Shown piece after piece: positions 34,901-46,344 of a DNA stretch of 64,000 bases; position 1 is the first letter of the stretch, and each line of letters starts with the position of its first letter. Location: NCBI GenBank assembly GCA_910591455.2, contig OU342816.1, forward strand, positions 8,818,800 through 8,882,799, given 5' to 3'. Origin of the DNA: Pholis gunnellus (lineage: Eukaryota; Chordata; Actinopteri; Perciformes; Pholidae). Under the pieces are notes generated by a model, which saw only the letters and a program-made list of their open reading frames with translations, ran no database searches and was not told where the DNA came from. The translations under genes were made by a program, and so were the position numbers.

Positions 34901-37834
34901 AGAGTCGAGTATTGAACAAGGCCGTGGAATAATGTTATAATGAGCTTCCTTTTTGCATGTTTGTACAGTATTAAAACTGAAAATAATTTTCTGAACATTC
35001 CCAGAATGTGTGAAACACGTGTTACCTGCCAAATCCAAATAAAATGCAGCCTCACGGAGAGGATAGGAGGTATCATCCGTAACATTACACGAGCACCGTC
35101 TGGAATTTACGGCAAATGTATCGATGTACTTTGAGTCTCCGTCCTGATGTTTCAAAGGAGAAAATTGCGGTGTTTTATTCACTTTAAACTCCCAGAGCGT
35201 GCAGCAATTTTGGTCATCAATCCACGAGAGTACGAGCAGTGCTCTGTCTCTGCTATTACTTCTGTTTAAGAGGCATTAAGTGATCTATGACCTGTGTTCA
35301 TCTACCAGCAGCAATTGCAGTATCTCATCCCCGAGACCCGAACTAACACACATTGACACCTGATTGACACATTTTATCTTCCCATGAGAGACGAGTTAGC
35401 TTCACTTACAACGTGATGTACCGAGGCTGAAAATTACAACGAAATTCAAGCAGTTTGAACTTGGAGGGAAAAGGTTTTATTGTTACAACTATCCAACAGA
35501 TGCGTGTCCAAATTAACCCGAGCCAGTAAAAAAAAGAAAGAAAGAATTAGCCGGATTCTCACTTGTGACCACAGTTCTAGTATTCACCACGACGGATAAC
35601 AGTAAATGGTCTTTGTGGCGGTTAGAAGGCAAATTGTTGGCTCATTCATTGTCTCCCAATTAAAACCATGCGGCGCCACATCAAATCTGATTATGCTTTT
35701 GTTTACCTCTGCTCTGTACGGACAGTGTCGAGGAAGTCTGCCTGATGTACTTTCTCATGATGTGTTTAGGGTGCTGTGGGAATAATGACCGTTGCCAAAT
35801 AAGATGTAATGAGATTTGTGTTCAAATGTCTGAGATGTGTCTGCCGTGTCAAACATGAATTTATGTTTTATCAGTGCAGAATTAATGGCTGCTCTGTTAT
35901 CATCCAGATGGAATTCCCTGCTGCTGAGGCACACTCTGATTTATTTATTTTGATATCATTATGGATAAACTGAGGATATTGTAAATTTCATTTATGCGCT
36001 GATGTTATTTGCTTGACAATATTTTCGGTTGACATTGTGTTGTTTTTTCTTTCGTGGTTGCCTTGTAGATGGAATAGGAATCAACCCTGCCCAGACAGCA
36101 GGTGAGTTGTTTCTTTATTTATATACCTCGACAAAAGCCGCTCTACATGGGGCTTTTCATTTCATTCTAACATATTAAGGTGCATGGATACATACTCAAC
36201 CTTGGGGCTTTTTTTTTTTTTTAAGCTCGTTGTCACTTGTCAATGTGCTTTCTTCAAAGCGGAACTTGAATAAAACATGTTTCATAATGCACTTTGGTAA
36301 TGCTGGAGGCATTGTGTTAATAGTCTGACAGATTAATTTGATAAAGCCCTCAGCGGCAGCGACTTATGTGGGTGGTTGCACAGAGAAGGCAGAGAAAAGT
36401 AAGGCTTAATATGAAAAACCTAAAGTAATGTAACAAATCTACCTGCGATCAAGCAGTCCCAGCTAATATAATCTGGATTGTTTAAATCTGATTTGAAGGG
36501 TGTAATTGAACTGTTCTTATGTAAAAGACCGGTCAGAGATGTCCAGCAGTGGTCAATGATTCAGATTGTAAAGGAGAGAAATCTATGATGAATACAGAAG
36601 AAATATTTTGGAAAAAAAGGCCAAAAACACTTATCGCCTTGTTGATGTTTTTTTAGTAGAGCCGGGGAGTTCAGGCACACGATCCTGTGCTCACAAGGAA
36701 GTTTTTAAAATATTTATTTGTAGAGTAACGTCAACCAATCTGTCCCAAACCCAAGGGTGATGTAAGATTGCACCATAATGCAACATCCAGCCACATTTAT
36801 ACTGGCGCTAATAAGCTTGAGTCACTGAAATAGCCCTTATTTTCCCTGACATGCCTGTGTTGGAGCCGGCTTCATTGTGTTTACTGATTCATGAATATAG
36901 ATGCAGTGCGTCAAGAGGCAGTATTTAATGTTAAATTCAATTTTAAAATGACCTCTTCCCGGAAGGCGAACTAGAAGCTGTTTAGTCAGAATTCACATGA
37001 CTTAAGATTCCCACATTATTGCCAGGCCCCGGTGAATCACTGTTCCTCCGTGTCAGCCTCTCTCTGTGTTTCCCTGAGGTTCATACTGACTGTGTTGCCG
37101 GGTAATGGATGACTGGGTTTTCTGCATAGAGCAGGAGAAGTTAATGCCCGCTTTCACCGAAAGCAGCATTGGCTTTTTTCTGCAAAGAAAGGAAAGAGTG
37201 GTGGCCATTCACAACATTCAAGCTGTGTGCTGCCAAGAATAGCCTCAGTTCAGACACCTCCGTCAGGTTGCCCTTTTCACCCGCTGCAGCCACTCTGCCT
37301 CTTGTTCATCGGATTGAGCACACGGTGGAAACTGATCTTGTGTAATTTTACAACCTCTTTTTCTTAACCCGTCTTTATGAGGCCAATAACATACATTTCC
37401 TGTGGCATAATGAGTTATATGATCTGATGATTGATGGTTGAATAAACAAATTAATTTGCTGTCCGTCGTTTTCATCGTGCAGTATTATAAATTATTCAAA
37501 TGAGCTCGCCGTGTGTGTTCTCGCTTAAATCCACCTGATGTCTCATTAGCGGCCACCGCTGAGGGACAAATGTGCCGAAAATACGACGCAAGGAAATAAT
37601 TTTAATCCTTCAGTTTAGACACCTCTGAGCATGTCGTGACACCGTTACATTTAATCCAAATGTTTGTGTAACTGCCCAACTACTCGACAGTAAAACCCCT
37701 TTTTAAAGAACACAGATTAATAACTGTGATCTTTACATGGTGCTTTGTCCTGTGTTGCAGGAAACGTGTTTCTTAAACATGGCTCAGAGCTTCGCATCAT
37801 TCCCAGAGACAGAGTGGGAGGACGAGGAGACTGA
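30937..37834 (+). CDS. ufm1: ufm1, ubiquitin-fold modifier 1 (complete, six coding exons)
   Basis: UFM1 is a small ubiquitin-like protein. It is matured by UFSP proteases, activated by UBA5, passed to UFC1 and attached by UFL1 to lysines on targets such as ribosomal protein RPL26 at the ER. Joining 30937-30938, 31042-31098, 32687-32744, 34409-34448, 36069-36101 and 37761-37834 gives one open frame of 87 codons plus TGA. All junctions are GT/AG and keep frame. The protein starts MSKVTFKITLTSDPRLPYK and continues through LSVPESTPFTAVLKFAAEE to RIIPRDRVG. Against human UFM1 as I know it, the mature part differs at Thr5 and Ser44. The conjugating glycine is Gly83 as in human, but the removable tail is GRGD (84-87) instead of Ser-Cys. 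Introns are 103, 1588, 1664, 1620 and 1659 bp. Identification is near certain; the first exon is the least secure part. Confidence 0.97.
30939..31041 (+). promoter_or_regulatory. ufm1: ufm1 intron 1 with a YY1-type site
   Basis: The 103-bp intron 1 contains CCAACATGGCGGTG at 30997-31010. It matches the YY1 consensus AANATGGCGG, which in housekeeping genes typically lies just downstream of the transcription start. The ATG inside it opens a frame that stops at TAA within exon 2 (31050-31052) and is not the UFM1 frame. Confidence 0.4.
31042..31098 (+). CDS. ufm1: ufm1 coding exon 2
   Basis: This 57-bp exon encodes the first beta-hairpin of the fold (SKVTFKITLTSDPRLPYK). It lies between an acceptor ending at 31041 and a GTGAGT donor at 31099. 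It begins with the third base of the start codon and ends with the first two bases (GT) of Val20. Confidence 0.95.
31099..32686 (+). other. ufm1 intron 2
   Basis: 1588 bp with no coding signal. It contains the (GT)n/(GA)n tract at 31863-31918. Open frames of about 60-137 codons on both strands here lack recognisable domains and run across splice signals. Confidence 0.85.
31863..31918. repeat. (GT)n(GA)n compound microsatellite in ufm1 intron 2
   Basis: About 42 bases of GT run directly into about 14 bases of GA. Confidence 0.95.
32687..32744 (+). CDS. ufm1: ufm1 coding exon 3
   Basis: This 58-bp exon completes Val20 and encodes LSVPESTPFTAVLKFAAEE, the strand and main helix. The acceptor is a T-rich tract ending TTACAG at 32686. 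The donor is GTAAGC at 32745. Confidence 0.96.
32745..34408 (+). other. ufm1 intron 3
   Basis: 1664 bp without coding signal. Short (CA)n at about 33461-33481 and (GT)n at about 34027-34046 are the only recognisable features. Confidence 0.85.
34409..34448 (+). CDS. ufm1: ufm1 coding exon 4
   Basis: This 40-bp exon encodes FKVPSATSAIITN and the first base of Asp53. The acceptor TTTTACAG ends at 34408 and the donor GTGAGT begins at 34449. Ser44 replaces the alanine of human UFM1. Confidence 0.96.
34449..36068 (+). other. ufm1 intron 4
   Basis: 1620 bp. The stretch around 34790-34960 contains GACCAATCAGAGTCGAGTAT followed by a CCGTGG motif. This resembles a dispersed fish repeat I have seen in other loci, but the family is not identified. 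The minus-strand frame over this part has no known domain. Confidence 0.7.
36069..36101 (+). CDS. ufm1: ufm1 coding exon 5
   Basis: This 33-bp micro-exon encodes the end of Asp53, GIGINPAQTA and the first base of Gly64. The acceptor CCTTGTAG ends at 36068 and the donor GTGAGT begins at 36102. Its size means an ORF search alone would miss it. Confidence 0.96.
36102..37760 (+). other. ufm1 intron 5
   Basis: 1659 bp. No gene, RNA or named repeat is recognised inside it. It ends with a normal pyrimidine tract and TGTTGCAG. Confidence 0.8.
37761..37834 (+). CDS. ufm1: ufm1 coding exon 6 and stop
   Basis: After the acceptor TGTTGCAG (ends 37760) the frame reads GNVFLKHGSELRIIPRDRVG and then GRGD, with a TGA stop at 37832-37834. 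The Val82-Gly83 end is the conserved conjugation terminus. The four codons after it form the propeptide removed by UFSP proteases. Confidence 0.95.
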
Positions 37835-38183
37835 TGCTGCTTTTCCATGTTGACGACATAATGACTCACCCGGCAGAATCATATAACACTTGAGACCCAG
37901 GAAACACCTCAGCGTGTGTCATATTTATCTTCTGGCCCACAACTGACAGTGACTCACAAAAGAATATGTATATTTAAACTTGATGATGAAATGCACACGA
38001 ACTTGCATGCTCCCTTGCTTCTTCATTCTCAGTTTTTGTTTTTCCGGTAGGCGTAGTTGCATCAAAAGATTGGTGTGACATCTTGAGTCATTAATATACA
38101 CAAACAGATGGATCATGGAAATGATTTAGCTAAGATGAACAAACTGATTCAACAGTTCTCGCTTTTGTATCTTTGTAAATGAC

Positions 38184-38189
38184 AATAAA
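38184..38189 (+). terminator. ufm1: ufm1 polyadenylation signal
   Basis: A canonical AATAAA lies about 350 bp after the ufm1 stop, just before an (AAC)n run. The 3' UTR would be 37835 to about 38205. No better signal occurs between the stop and here. Confidence 0.7.
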
Positions 38190-38200
38190 TCAGTACAACT

Positions 38201-38228
38201 AACAACAACAACAACAACAACAACAACA
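38201..38228. repeat. (AAC)n microsatellite
   Basis: AAC/ACA trinucleotide run just after the ufm1 polyadenylation signal. Confidence 0.95.
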
Positions 38229-41200
38229 CATGCCTATATTGCAATGTTTACTTTTGTCTTCATCAGCATTGTGAATATGGTAATATGGGAGGTTCAAATA
38301 TATGTACAACATGCTTTTAAGGACCATTGTCGTTGTATTAAGTGGCTGTTGGTAAATTGGCTGTTCATATATTTGGATATATGATATTTTTTGTCAGGCT
38401 AACACAAGGTGAATAAAACTTGCATCATGGTTCTGTACTTGTATCGTGGAGCAGCTCCTTCCATAACTCAAGGAACATGTTTGGCTAATGTAAGGACATG
38501 CTCATCATCATCATCATCAATCGGTGCAGACATGTGGATCTTTGCTGCCCTCTGTCAGGTTACACTTTACCATCAGTTTGTACTCTCCAAAATGCCTTGT
38601 CTCTGTATTTCAAGCCATGTATTGGGCCTCATCGCACAACACATCTAAAAAGACGACATTGAGTAATGGAGGGAATAGTAGAACTATTTAATATGCACTG
38701 CTAGGAGCTGAGGAGCAGGTGGTGAGAAAACAAGGCAGGCATCCAGAAAGCTTTGATTTCAATGTGGAGGCCCCAGAATGTGTCACAATGGCTATCAATA
38801 GCTGTTCATCCCACACCACCAAAAACATAGGTTTTCATCTGGAAATAAATTCACTGTTTAATTGCAAATGTTGGTCCTGTGTCTTTTCTTATGGCAGGAT
38901 CTGATGGCAATTTGAAAAATCAGTGAAGAGAAAAACTGCCTTCATATTAGGTCTCAAAATGATTATCATCCTAAACGAGATCTTGACTAATGGGTAGACC
39001 AGTCGTTTGTTCTGAAATGTGCTTTATTGTTTCTCTGACTGATTAATGAGGGAACGTGGCTTATTATCCTCTTCGCATTGATCAGCTTTATCGGAGAAGG
39101 TCTGAGTCATTTGTTTCTGAATTGGTTCCCTTTCTCCACCTCGGAAAAACAAAAACGCATACTTGGTAAAGAAAAAATAGGCTAGAGAGAATAATGGAGC
39201 GTGCATGCTGTAATGCACAAGAGAAAGCACACCGTTGTGTCTCACCATCCATTAAGATGCTGACTCAGATGGGGGAGGGGGGGGGGGTGGGGGGGTGCTG
39301 GAGTGCCATCACAAATGGATTTTCTCATTTATTTTAATCAAAGTCCCTGCAGGGTACTTTCACCAGAGATTTACTCCTGAAATGGGAAAAGACCACACAG
39401 TGCCCTGGATGCAGCAGATGTAATCCACTGTATTGCAGTGTTGGCCTTAAAACATTGTAATTGCTGCAGTTGATTGCAAAATATTACAAATATGTATAAG
39501 CACTATGTGTTCCTGTTTTGTTTTGTTTTTTTTTCATCAAGAATGGTTGCTTTCAGGCTAGCATAAATATTTGACATTTGTTATGTGCTCGCTAAGTACA
39601 CGAATAAAAGATAACATTGATTAATTAAAAGCTAATTTTATCCCATCCTCTGATTCTGCGCTCTTTTGGGCATGAAATTAAAATTTCACACTTAAACATA
39701 ATGGGTGCTGAATCTTTCATCTTTACAAGCAACGAGGTAGAAAGATGCTTCATAATCCCATTTCAGGTTGAGCCGTCTGTCCTGAGCCAAGTTCAGGGTG
39801 CACGGCTCGCAGAGCTGGCTCACGGTGTTGCCCAGATGAAGAAGTCCTGACTGGGACTCACACAAGAGAAGATTTTCTTTTGATCCGCCACCGCATCAGC
39901 AGCAGAACCATTCCAGGCGTCTGCAACTCCATCATGGCTCCCAGGGAACATTATGATAAAACAGATCCTGCAGGCGGATGCCACATCATGGTCAGGCTCA
40001 GAGTATCTGCTAAAAACTGTGGCAGTCCTTCAGTTGAAATGAGGCAATGCAAACCGAAAAGGAGGAGGGGATGTGTGTGTGTAGCTGTGGGCTGATTCAA
40101 CAATTAGGATGATATACGGAGGAAAAGAGATGGCAAATTGGGTTGCGTTGAACTGAGCGTGGGCAGGTCTGTCCTCCACTGCTCTCCACCCTTTTGAATT
40201 TATCTCCATAATCAGACACCAGTTTCTCCTTAAATTGCAGCAAATATGTCCCCATCTTGTTCCTGCACCTATGCTTATTCAGACATATACGCATAAACAG
40301 GTAAGAACTTTAGAACGACATACTACAGTTGTTAAGCGATACATTTTGCAGTGCAAATCACCTGTTGGAAAATTTGCTTGAGTTTTATTCAATTTGAAAA
40401 AAATCACAATGAGCAAACTTGTCACATTGATTGATTTGTCTTGCGATCAAAGTTGGTCCATACTCGGCTCATGATGAGTCAGAGTATGTTTTAAAGTCTC
40501 CAGAATAGTTTTCTTTAGTCTCAGTTTTAAACATGGCAGAGAAACAGGAAACAGGATGCTGGCACAGGGATGAGAGTCGTATTGACTGATCGCCGTGGCA
40601 GTGCATAAAGCTGGGTGTGTGAGAGGAAGAGATAGAGGAATCAAGACCCACTTGCTATAAAATGGGTTTTCCCATTGACTCCCACTGCTTTATAAACGAC
40701 ACGTTGAGCATGCTCCTTGGCCTCCCATTAAAAGCAGCCAACATCTAAAATGAGATCTGGTGGTCCTCCACAGAGACAGAGTAGATAAAACCAGCGGCCA
40801 CAGGTCAGCGAGCCAAACGAAGAAATAGGGAACCAGGGAATGGAAACAGCCCGCATCTGACAGCCCATCTAGCTCATTTTCAATTCCTTCTCACACATCT
40901 GTCACTCAAACGCATGCAGCACATGTGTATATGCAGGTGTGTCTGCAAGCAGTGTCCCAAATGAGCTGGAACCTCAATCACCACATGCACACAGCCGGGT
41001 GGAATCGAACCTCAGGGAAAAAGCCATTTGAGGCTCTGCATCGAGATTATTTAATTATATGAATGACCTAATTCTGCCCCCTTCTGTCTTGAAATTAGTA
41101 TGGCAGCTGGAAGGAAACCCCATCTCTGATTCATGTTCTATCTCTTCCTCTGCAGAACGTCTACTAATTCTTCTTGGTTGAGTATGGATATTTAGGCATC

Positions 41201-41490
41201 CAGCATGTTTAGATATGCTGCAATTTTCTCTAATTCAGTAATGAGGGGTAAACACTCCATATATCTTCCTTATCAAAGATCTGAGCCTCTGATATCCTTC
41301 AAGCTAAAGTGAGATAGATAATGTGGCTTTAAAGCAGCATTTTAGAACATCTCCTGGTTTTCTTTTTCTTTCTTCTTTTGCTACATCACTTTAGATGCTG
41401 CAGATGGATGTGCAGCGTTTCCCCTTTTCTGTGTATTTTGTAATTTAAGGCACTTAGTAATCCACTGAGGTATATTCATGGTAGTATACT
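38229..41490. other. intergenic between ufm1 and frem2, left part
   Basis: No gene seen. Contains a short (ATC)n at about 38504-38518 and a G-rich tract at 39271-39296. Confidence 0.6.
39271..39296 (+). repeat. G-rich tract
   Basis: Runs of 5, 11 and 7 G separated by single A or T bases. It could form a G-quadruplex. Confidence 0.85.
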
Positions 41491-41495
41491 GCTAT

Positions 41496-42006
41496 CAGGC
41501 CTCAACATGCAAAACTATAGTCTACTGCCACGCTAGTAGCTCTGTCAGGCAGGGTCAGCAGTGCTATGAGCTAAATGCTAACATTAGCATGCTAACATGC
41601 TCACAGTTCTAACATGCTGCTGTTCAGCAGGTGTAATGTTTACCTTCTTCACCATTATTAGTTTAACGTGTCAGCATCTTAACATTTTCTAATTTGCACT
41701 AAACACAAAGTACAGCCAGAGCGCTGGGAAAGACAAAAGTTATGCAGATATTTGGTAATAAACAACAAATGTTGACCCGATGGGGGGTGTTAGATGACAA
41801 GTCAGAGGGTCACCAAAGTGTGTTTCAAATTTCATGGCAATAGTTGTCTAGACATTACACTAAAAGCAAAAAGGTCAACCTCATAGTTGTGCAAGAAAAG
41901 TCAGATTCATCGTCTCTGGGGACCATGAAAGCCCAAATCATCCAATAGTGGTTGAGAAACCAGACCTGCATTACCATACATAAAGCCACAATAATGGCTA
42001 AAAACC
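41496..42006 (+). mobile_element. dispersed teleost repeat (GCTAACATTAGCATGCTAAC family), long copy
   Basis: Recognised in order: AGGCCTCAACATGCAAAACT, TCTACTGCCACGC, GAGCTAAATGCTAACATTAG, CAGCAGGTGTAATGTTTACC, GCACTAAACACAAAGTACAG, GTCAGAGGGTCACCAAAGTG, ATTTCATGGCAATAGTTGTC, TCAACCTCATAGTTGTGCAA and GAGACC-like end blocks to ATAATGGCTAAAAACC. The string order is that of a very common percomorph repeat. No protein-coding capacity. Confidence 0.7.
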
Positions 42007-43631
42007 ACAAACCAAGACAGAGATAGAAGGTAGTTGTGAAACTTTACACTATACCCTGCACTCCGGGTGCACACAGCATGCTATCACTGAGACAAAATGA
42101 GCTGCTGTTGGAAAATGACACTAGCTCAGACTTTTCTCTCTCTCTGTTTTGACCAAGCTTCATGGATATTGCACAAGCAAGCTAAACTCAGCCAGTGGCT
42201 GTTGTGTCCTTAGAATACACTCTCTAAGTGGTTTATTAATACTCCCACAAGCCCTTTAAACACATTGGTACAGAAAGTTGGTGCAGAGAGAGAAGAGATA
42301 CAAAGAACGAGGGGATTATAAAAGATTAGCTCTAGGACTGCCTCGACAGATTTAGGAGACCACTTAACTGAAAGGAGAAAAACTGTTTAGTTCAGCAACT
42401 TTCAAATGCTTTTAAAACTTGTAAAGTTTATTATACCTATAAATTAACACTTTATTTGAATGTAAACTCAGCTATTGCAGTCTTCATCTCTAAAGTGAAG
42501 AATGCATGAGCACGTTAATTAATGTTAGCAAAACGTATTTACAACATTGTCAATGCTGCTTATTGCTAAGTTAATTGATTCACTTACATTTGCCTATATA
42601 ACATGATCCTTTACTGAAAGTACCTGAATGTTGATGTGGAAACATTTTTGAATCCAGGCTTACCAAGGAGAGTATACCCGGTGCTTGAAGCGAAGGTAAA
42701 CAGTTCCACCACAGAAACACGGTCTGGCCATCAGACAAACAGCGGGGGCCAAGAAGGAGAGTATTTTTCAGTAACTTGTGAGATGATGAGTCACCAATTG
42801 GACACGAAGTAAACTGATCTTGATCGGATGATTCTGCATCTGAGGAGCATGTTTGTAAGACCTTGCTCTACAACATGTGTTATTACAGGTCTCACTGGAA
42901 GAAGACGCCTTGTATCTTTATTTTGATTGGATAACAAAACTCACGTTTAAAAATGTATTTGCACAACGATAGCAATAACCGCTATATCCTCTAAGCATTT
43001 ATCATTATGGGGTCTTGAGCTAACACAATGTTAGTCTGTGGGGTTTGAAAGAAATGGGTTTTTAGGAGGCAGAGAGGGTCTAATGACAGACATAATTGAG
43101 TGTCAGTCTCCATATAGAGACTGAAAAGTCTGAATATCTCGGGCTCTGCGGCTTCAATTTTCACCATTATTTTTAAAATCAGTCTCCTTCGAGTCAACCA
43201 ACTTTAAATAAGTGCAATACTAAATGGCCAAACATTTTAAAGTGCGTGGTAGATAGCTTTGTTTCTGTAGGTTAGGCAGCTCTGGCCATCTTGAGGTCTT
43301 CTACATCTTGTTTTGTAAGCGGTAAAATCTAGACAGGTTGGAGTTGTTTTAATTGAAGCAATATTGTATGAAGTACATAACCGTATTTAATTGATTAGTC
43401 ATATCTTTCTGACATTTCTATTTTTTTCAGAAGCCCTTGCTCATCTTTCACTTCCTCACACACTGCAAGTGCAAATGCATCCCAGCACATCTATAACCCA
43501 GCTGGTGCCACTTTCACAAAGCTGAGTCTGTTTGTCACAGTGAACTCTAATGTGTCTGCTGATAAGATAAAATTGAAGTTACTGCCCTGAGCAGTCTTCC
43601 ATCACCAGTATCTCGCTGGTGCCCTGATGCT

Positions 43632-43710
<79 letters not shown>

Positions 43711-45915
43711 AGCAGGTGTTAGTCGACAAGAAGCGGCTCATTTGAACAGAGGAAAGAACAGAGTTGGAGTAAAGGGAAAGGGTGTATGAACTGTTAAACC
43801 TTCTGTTTTGGTCAGATGTGACGGATGAAACTTGATTAGGCACTAACACTCTCTCTCGTCTCTTTAAAGTCCGTCTTTAACAGTGCAGCTTTCACACAGT
43901 TTCTGTGCTGGATTCTTTCTTATCTTCAAGGTGGACAAAACACAGAGAGCAGAACAGATGCACGTAATGTCAAATGTCAGGCTGAAAACCCTCACTGAAT
44001 TTAGCTTTCAGAGTGAACATGGATTTTTTCCGTATGGATTCTCTGATGCCTTTCCTCAGTGTATCTTTCTTGTAATCTCACATGCACAATGTGGAAACCC
44101 TCTGATTCTGTTTACCCCGCTCTCAGCCTAGAGCCATGCAAAACCTTTAACAGCCGTGTCGTGATCAGTGGCAATAAATCAGTGTAACACACTAGCATTA
44201 GCGGAGAAAATGTTTAGTTCTGATGCTGAACCGGTGGTTCTCATTTAGCTGTCAAAACAACTTGTGTGTTTGTCAAGTTGTCAACACTTGATAACCTTAC
44301 ACACTTGATTCATGAGCTGATTCCTGGAATGCTGCTGCCGCTCTTCACCACCAGAGAGCAGTAGCCTATTAAATAATAATAACACTATTTCTTTTCCTCA
44401 TTATTTAGGTGGAAATCCCGACTGGATTTAAATGATGTATCTGCCTTTTTCAAACTCGGAAGTACGGCGGTGCTTCTTTTATTTTTGTCACACTACTGTA
44501 ATTGTTTTGTTATCCTTTAAGACTGAATAATCTGCAAGATACTCTGCAAGTGTTTGTACAGCCTAAGTTGCATATTCTGTGTAACTAACTGTGTAGTGAG
44601 TCAATTTCTTATTTTTTCCACGGGAAAATTTGGTCTCTGTAAAATAAACAACTTCATTTGTTCTTCTCTAAGGGGCTTCTATTCTTATCTGTTATATGCT
44701 CCAAAAGGTTGATGTAAAAATAAAAAAACAATTAAAGTGGAGCTCTTGAAAATATGCTCAGAAATGTTTCATTGGTTTGAAAAGTCTTCTCTTCACTTCT
44801 GTTCTCTTCTTCATCATTGGTCTGAGTTGCAGTTCACAGTGACATGAACAGGCTGTAAAACTACTGTAACAAATGTTCTCATCCAAAAAGCCACAAGAGC
44901 TGACAACAATCGCTCCAAATTGCCTGCAGGGCTGACGGCTTTGTCTGATGTGTGATGGAGTGCGGTGGGCTTGTTCCTTATTAGCCTCATCACCTCTGTG
45001 AAATCACATGAAATAGAGAGAATATGCTCTGTCAGGGGCATGTCACAAAGCCAAACAGCCGGCAAAAGTTTTACATACGAGCTGTAAACAAGTCATTAAT
45101 GCCAAAAGCTCAACATAGAGTCTCTTTTGCATTTAGGTTAAAGTTCAACCAGGGTTTCCCAAAAGTACAGAAGCTGGTAGAGCTGAATGAAATAAATGCA
45201 AAAATAGAGGGCTTTTTAAAAGCCAGCAAGGGGCAAAGGGGTCCATTGAAAGTCTGTCCATCCTCACAATTTTCAGGGAAATTAATAAAGAAATAGATTC
45301 AGAAACAACAGATATTTAACCAATTACCCTCTAATTTCATAATGAAAAGCTTGTTCCTCTAACTGAAAGGCAACAGCCTTCAGGTGCACTGTCATCTGTA
45401 ATGTAAATGAGTGTGTGAGACGCAGGACCAAACTGGCAGTTTCACCACACAGTAAACGTTTACTAGAATGGCACTTTGTGTAAATTCACACGGTCATTGT
45501 GTTGATGATTACAGAGCAGCGGCGGCGCTGAGATGCCTGTTTGGGGGAAAGAGTCCACAGTGTGTCCTCTGAATGCCTACTTTTTCACGACTGAAATAAG
45601 GGAAGAAAGACGGACCAGATGTGAATCTGTACAATTTGTGTGCCCTCGTGAGTGTTCAATGGTGAAGGGGGTGGGGGTTACCCATTACACTTTCAGCTGA
45701 CCCAGACAAAAAGTAATTGCAGGTTGCTTCTGTGAAGTAAAAACTGTTTTGCATGTCGAGCTTTTATGTGTGGGCTTCCTCAAGAAGCAACAGGTTGTGT
45801 GCGGTGATGAAGATGGTGTGGACAGAGCGGAGAGTGACAGGTGGCTGGCTCCTTTCATTGATGTTGAGTGTTGAAGGCATGAGAGTAACAGCTGTGTGGT
45901 GTATATGCAGGAGGA
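42007..45915. other. intergenic between ufm1 and frem2, middle part
   Basis: No gene seen. It holds the long (GT)n at 43636-43708. Frames of 82-100 codons near here are chance or dinucleotide-repeat translations. Confidence 0.6.
43636..43708. repeat. (GT)n microsatellite, 73 bp
   Basis: Longest pure dinucleotide run in the window. Confidence 0.97.
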
Positions 45916-46344
45916 AGTGCTGGAAGAGGCATTCAGATCCTTCACTTGAGTAAAACTACTGATGTACAAATACATCACAAATAAAGGTACAGGCTTATCA
46001 GTCAAATGTACTTTACTTTCAAGTGAAGTTATACTCATGTAGATTTCAGAGAGTCATATTACTTCACTGGATTATTATTCATGATGCATTAATATATAAG
46101 CTGTATTTAAATGTTGTAGCTTGTCAAGTAGAAACATATTAAAACTACTTTATACTGGTAAGTAGTTTAAACTAATAAATTATATTTTAGACTGATCAAA
46201 TGTCTTGTATGTAAAATATTGATATCCAAGTAGTACAAGTAAAACTGTGTATTTCCATCTGAAAGGTAGTGAAGTAGAATTATAAAGTGGCCTAAAATGA
46301 CAAAACTCAAGCACAAATAACACATAAATGTACTTCCACCACTG
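45916..46344. mobile_element. MITE-like dispersed repeat, about 430 bp, near full length
   Basis: The left end AGTGCTGGAAG and the reverse complement of the right end, CAGTGGTGGAAGTACATTTA, form short terminal inverted repeats. The interior has CATTCAGATCCTTCACTTGA, GGATTATTATTCATGATGCA, TTGTAGCTTGTCAAGTAGAA, AGTAGTGAAGTAGAATTATA-like and AAAGTGGCCTAAAATGACAA blocks. I recognise this order as an abundant fish repeat. The CAGTGGTGG end suggests a hAT-type element, which is inference. Confidence 0.7.

Noticed and set aside
43547..43849. Frame encoding a long His-Thr repeat
   Set aside because: It is only the translation of the (GT)n microsatellite on the minus strand.
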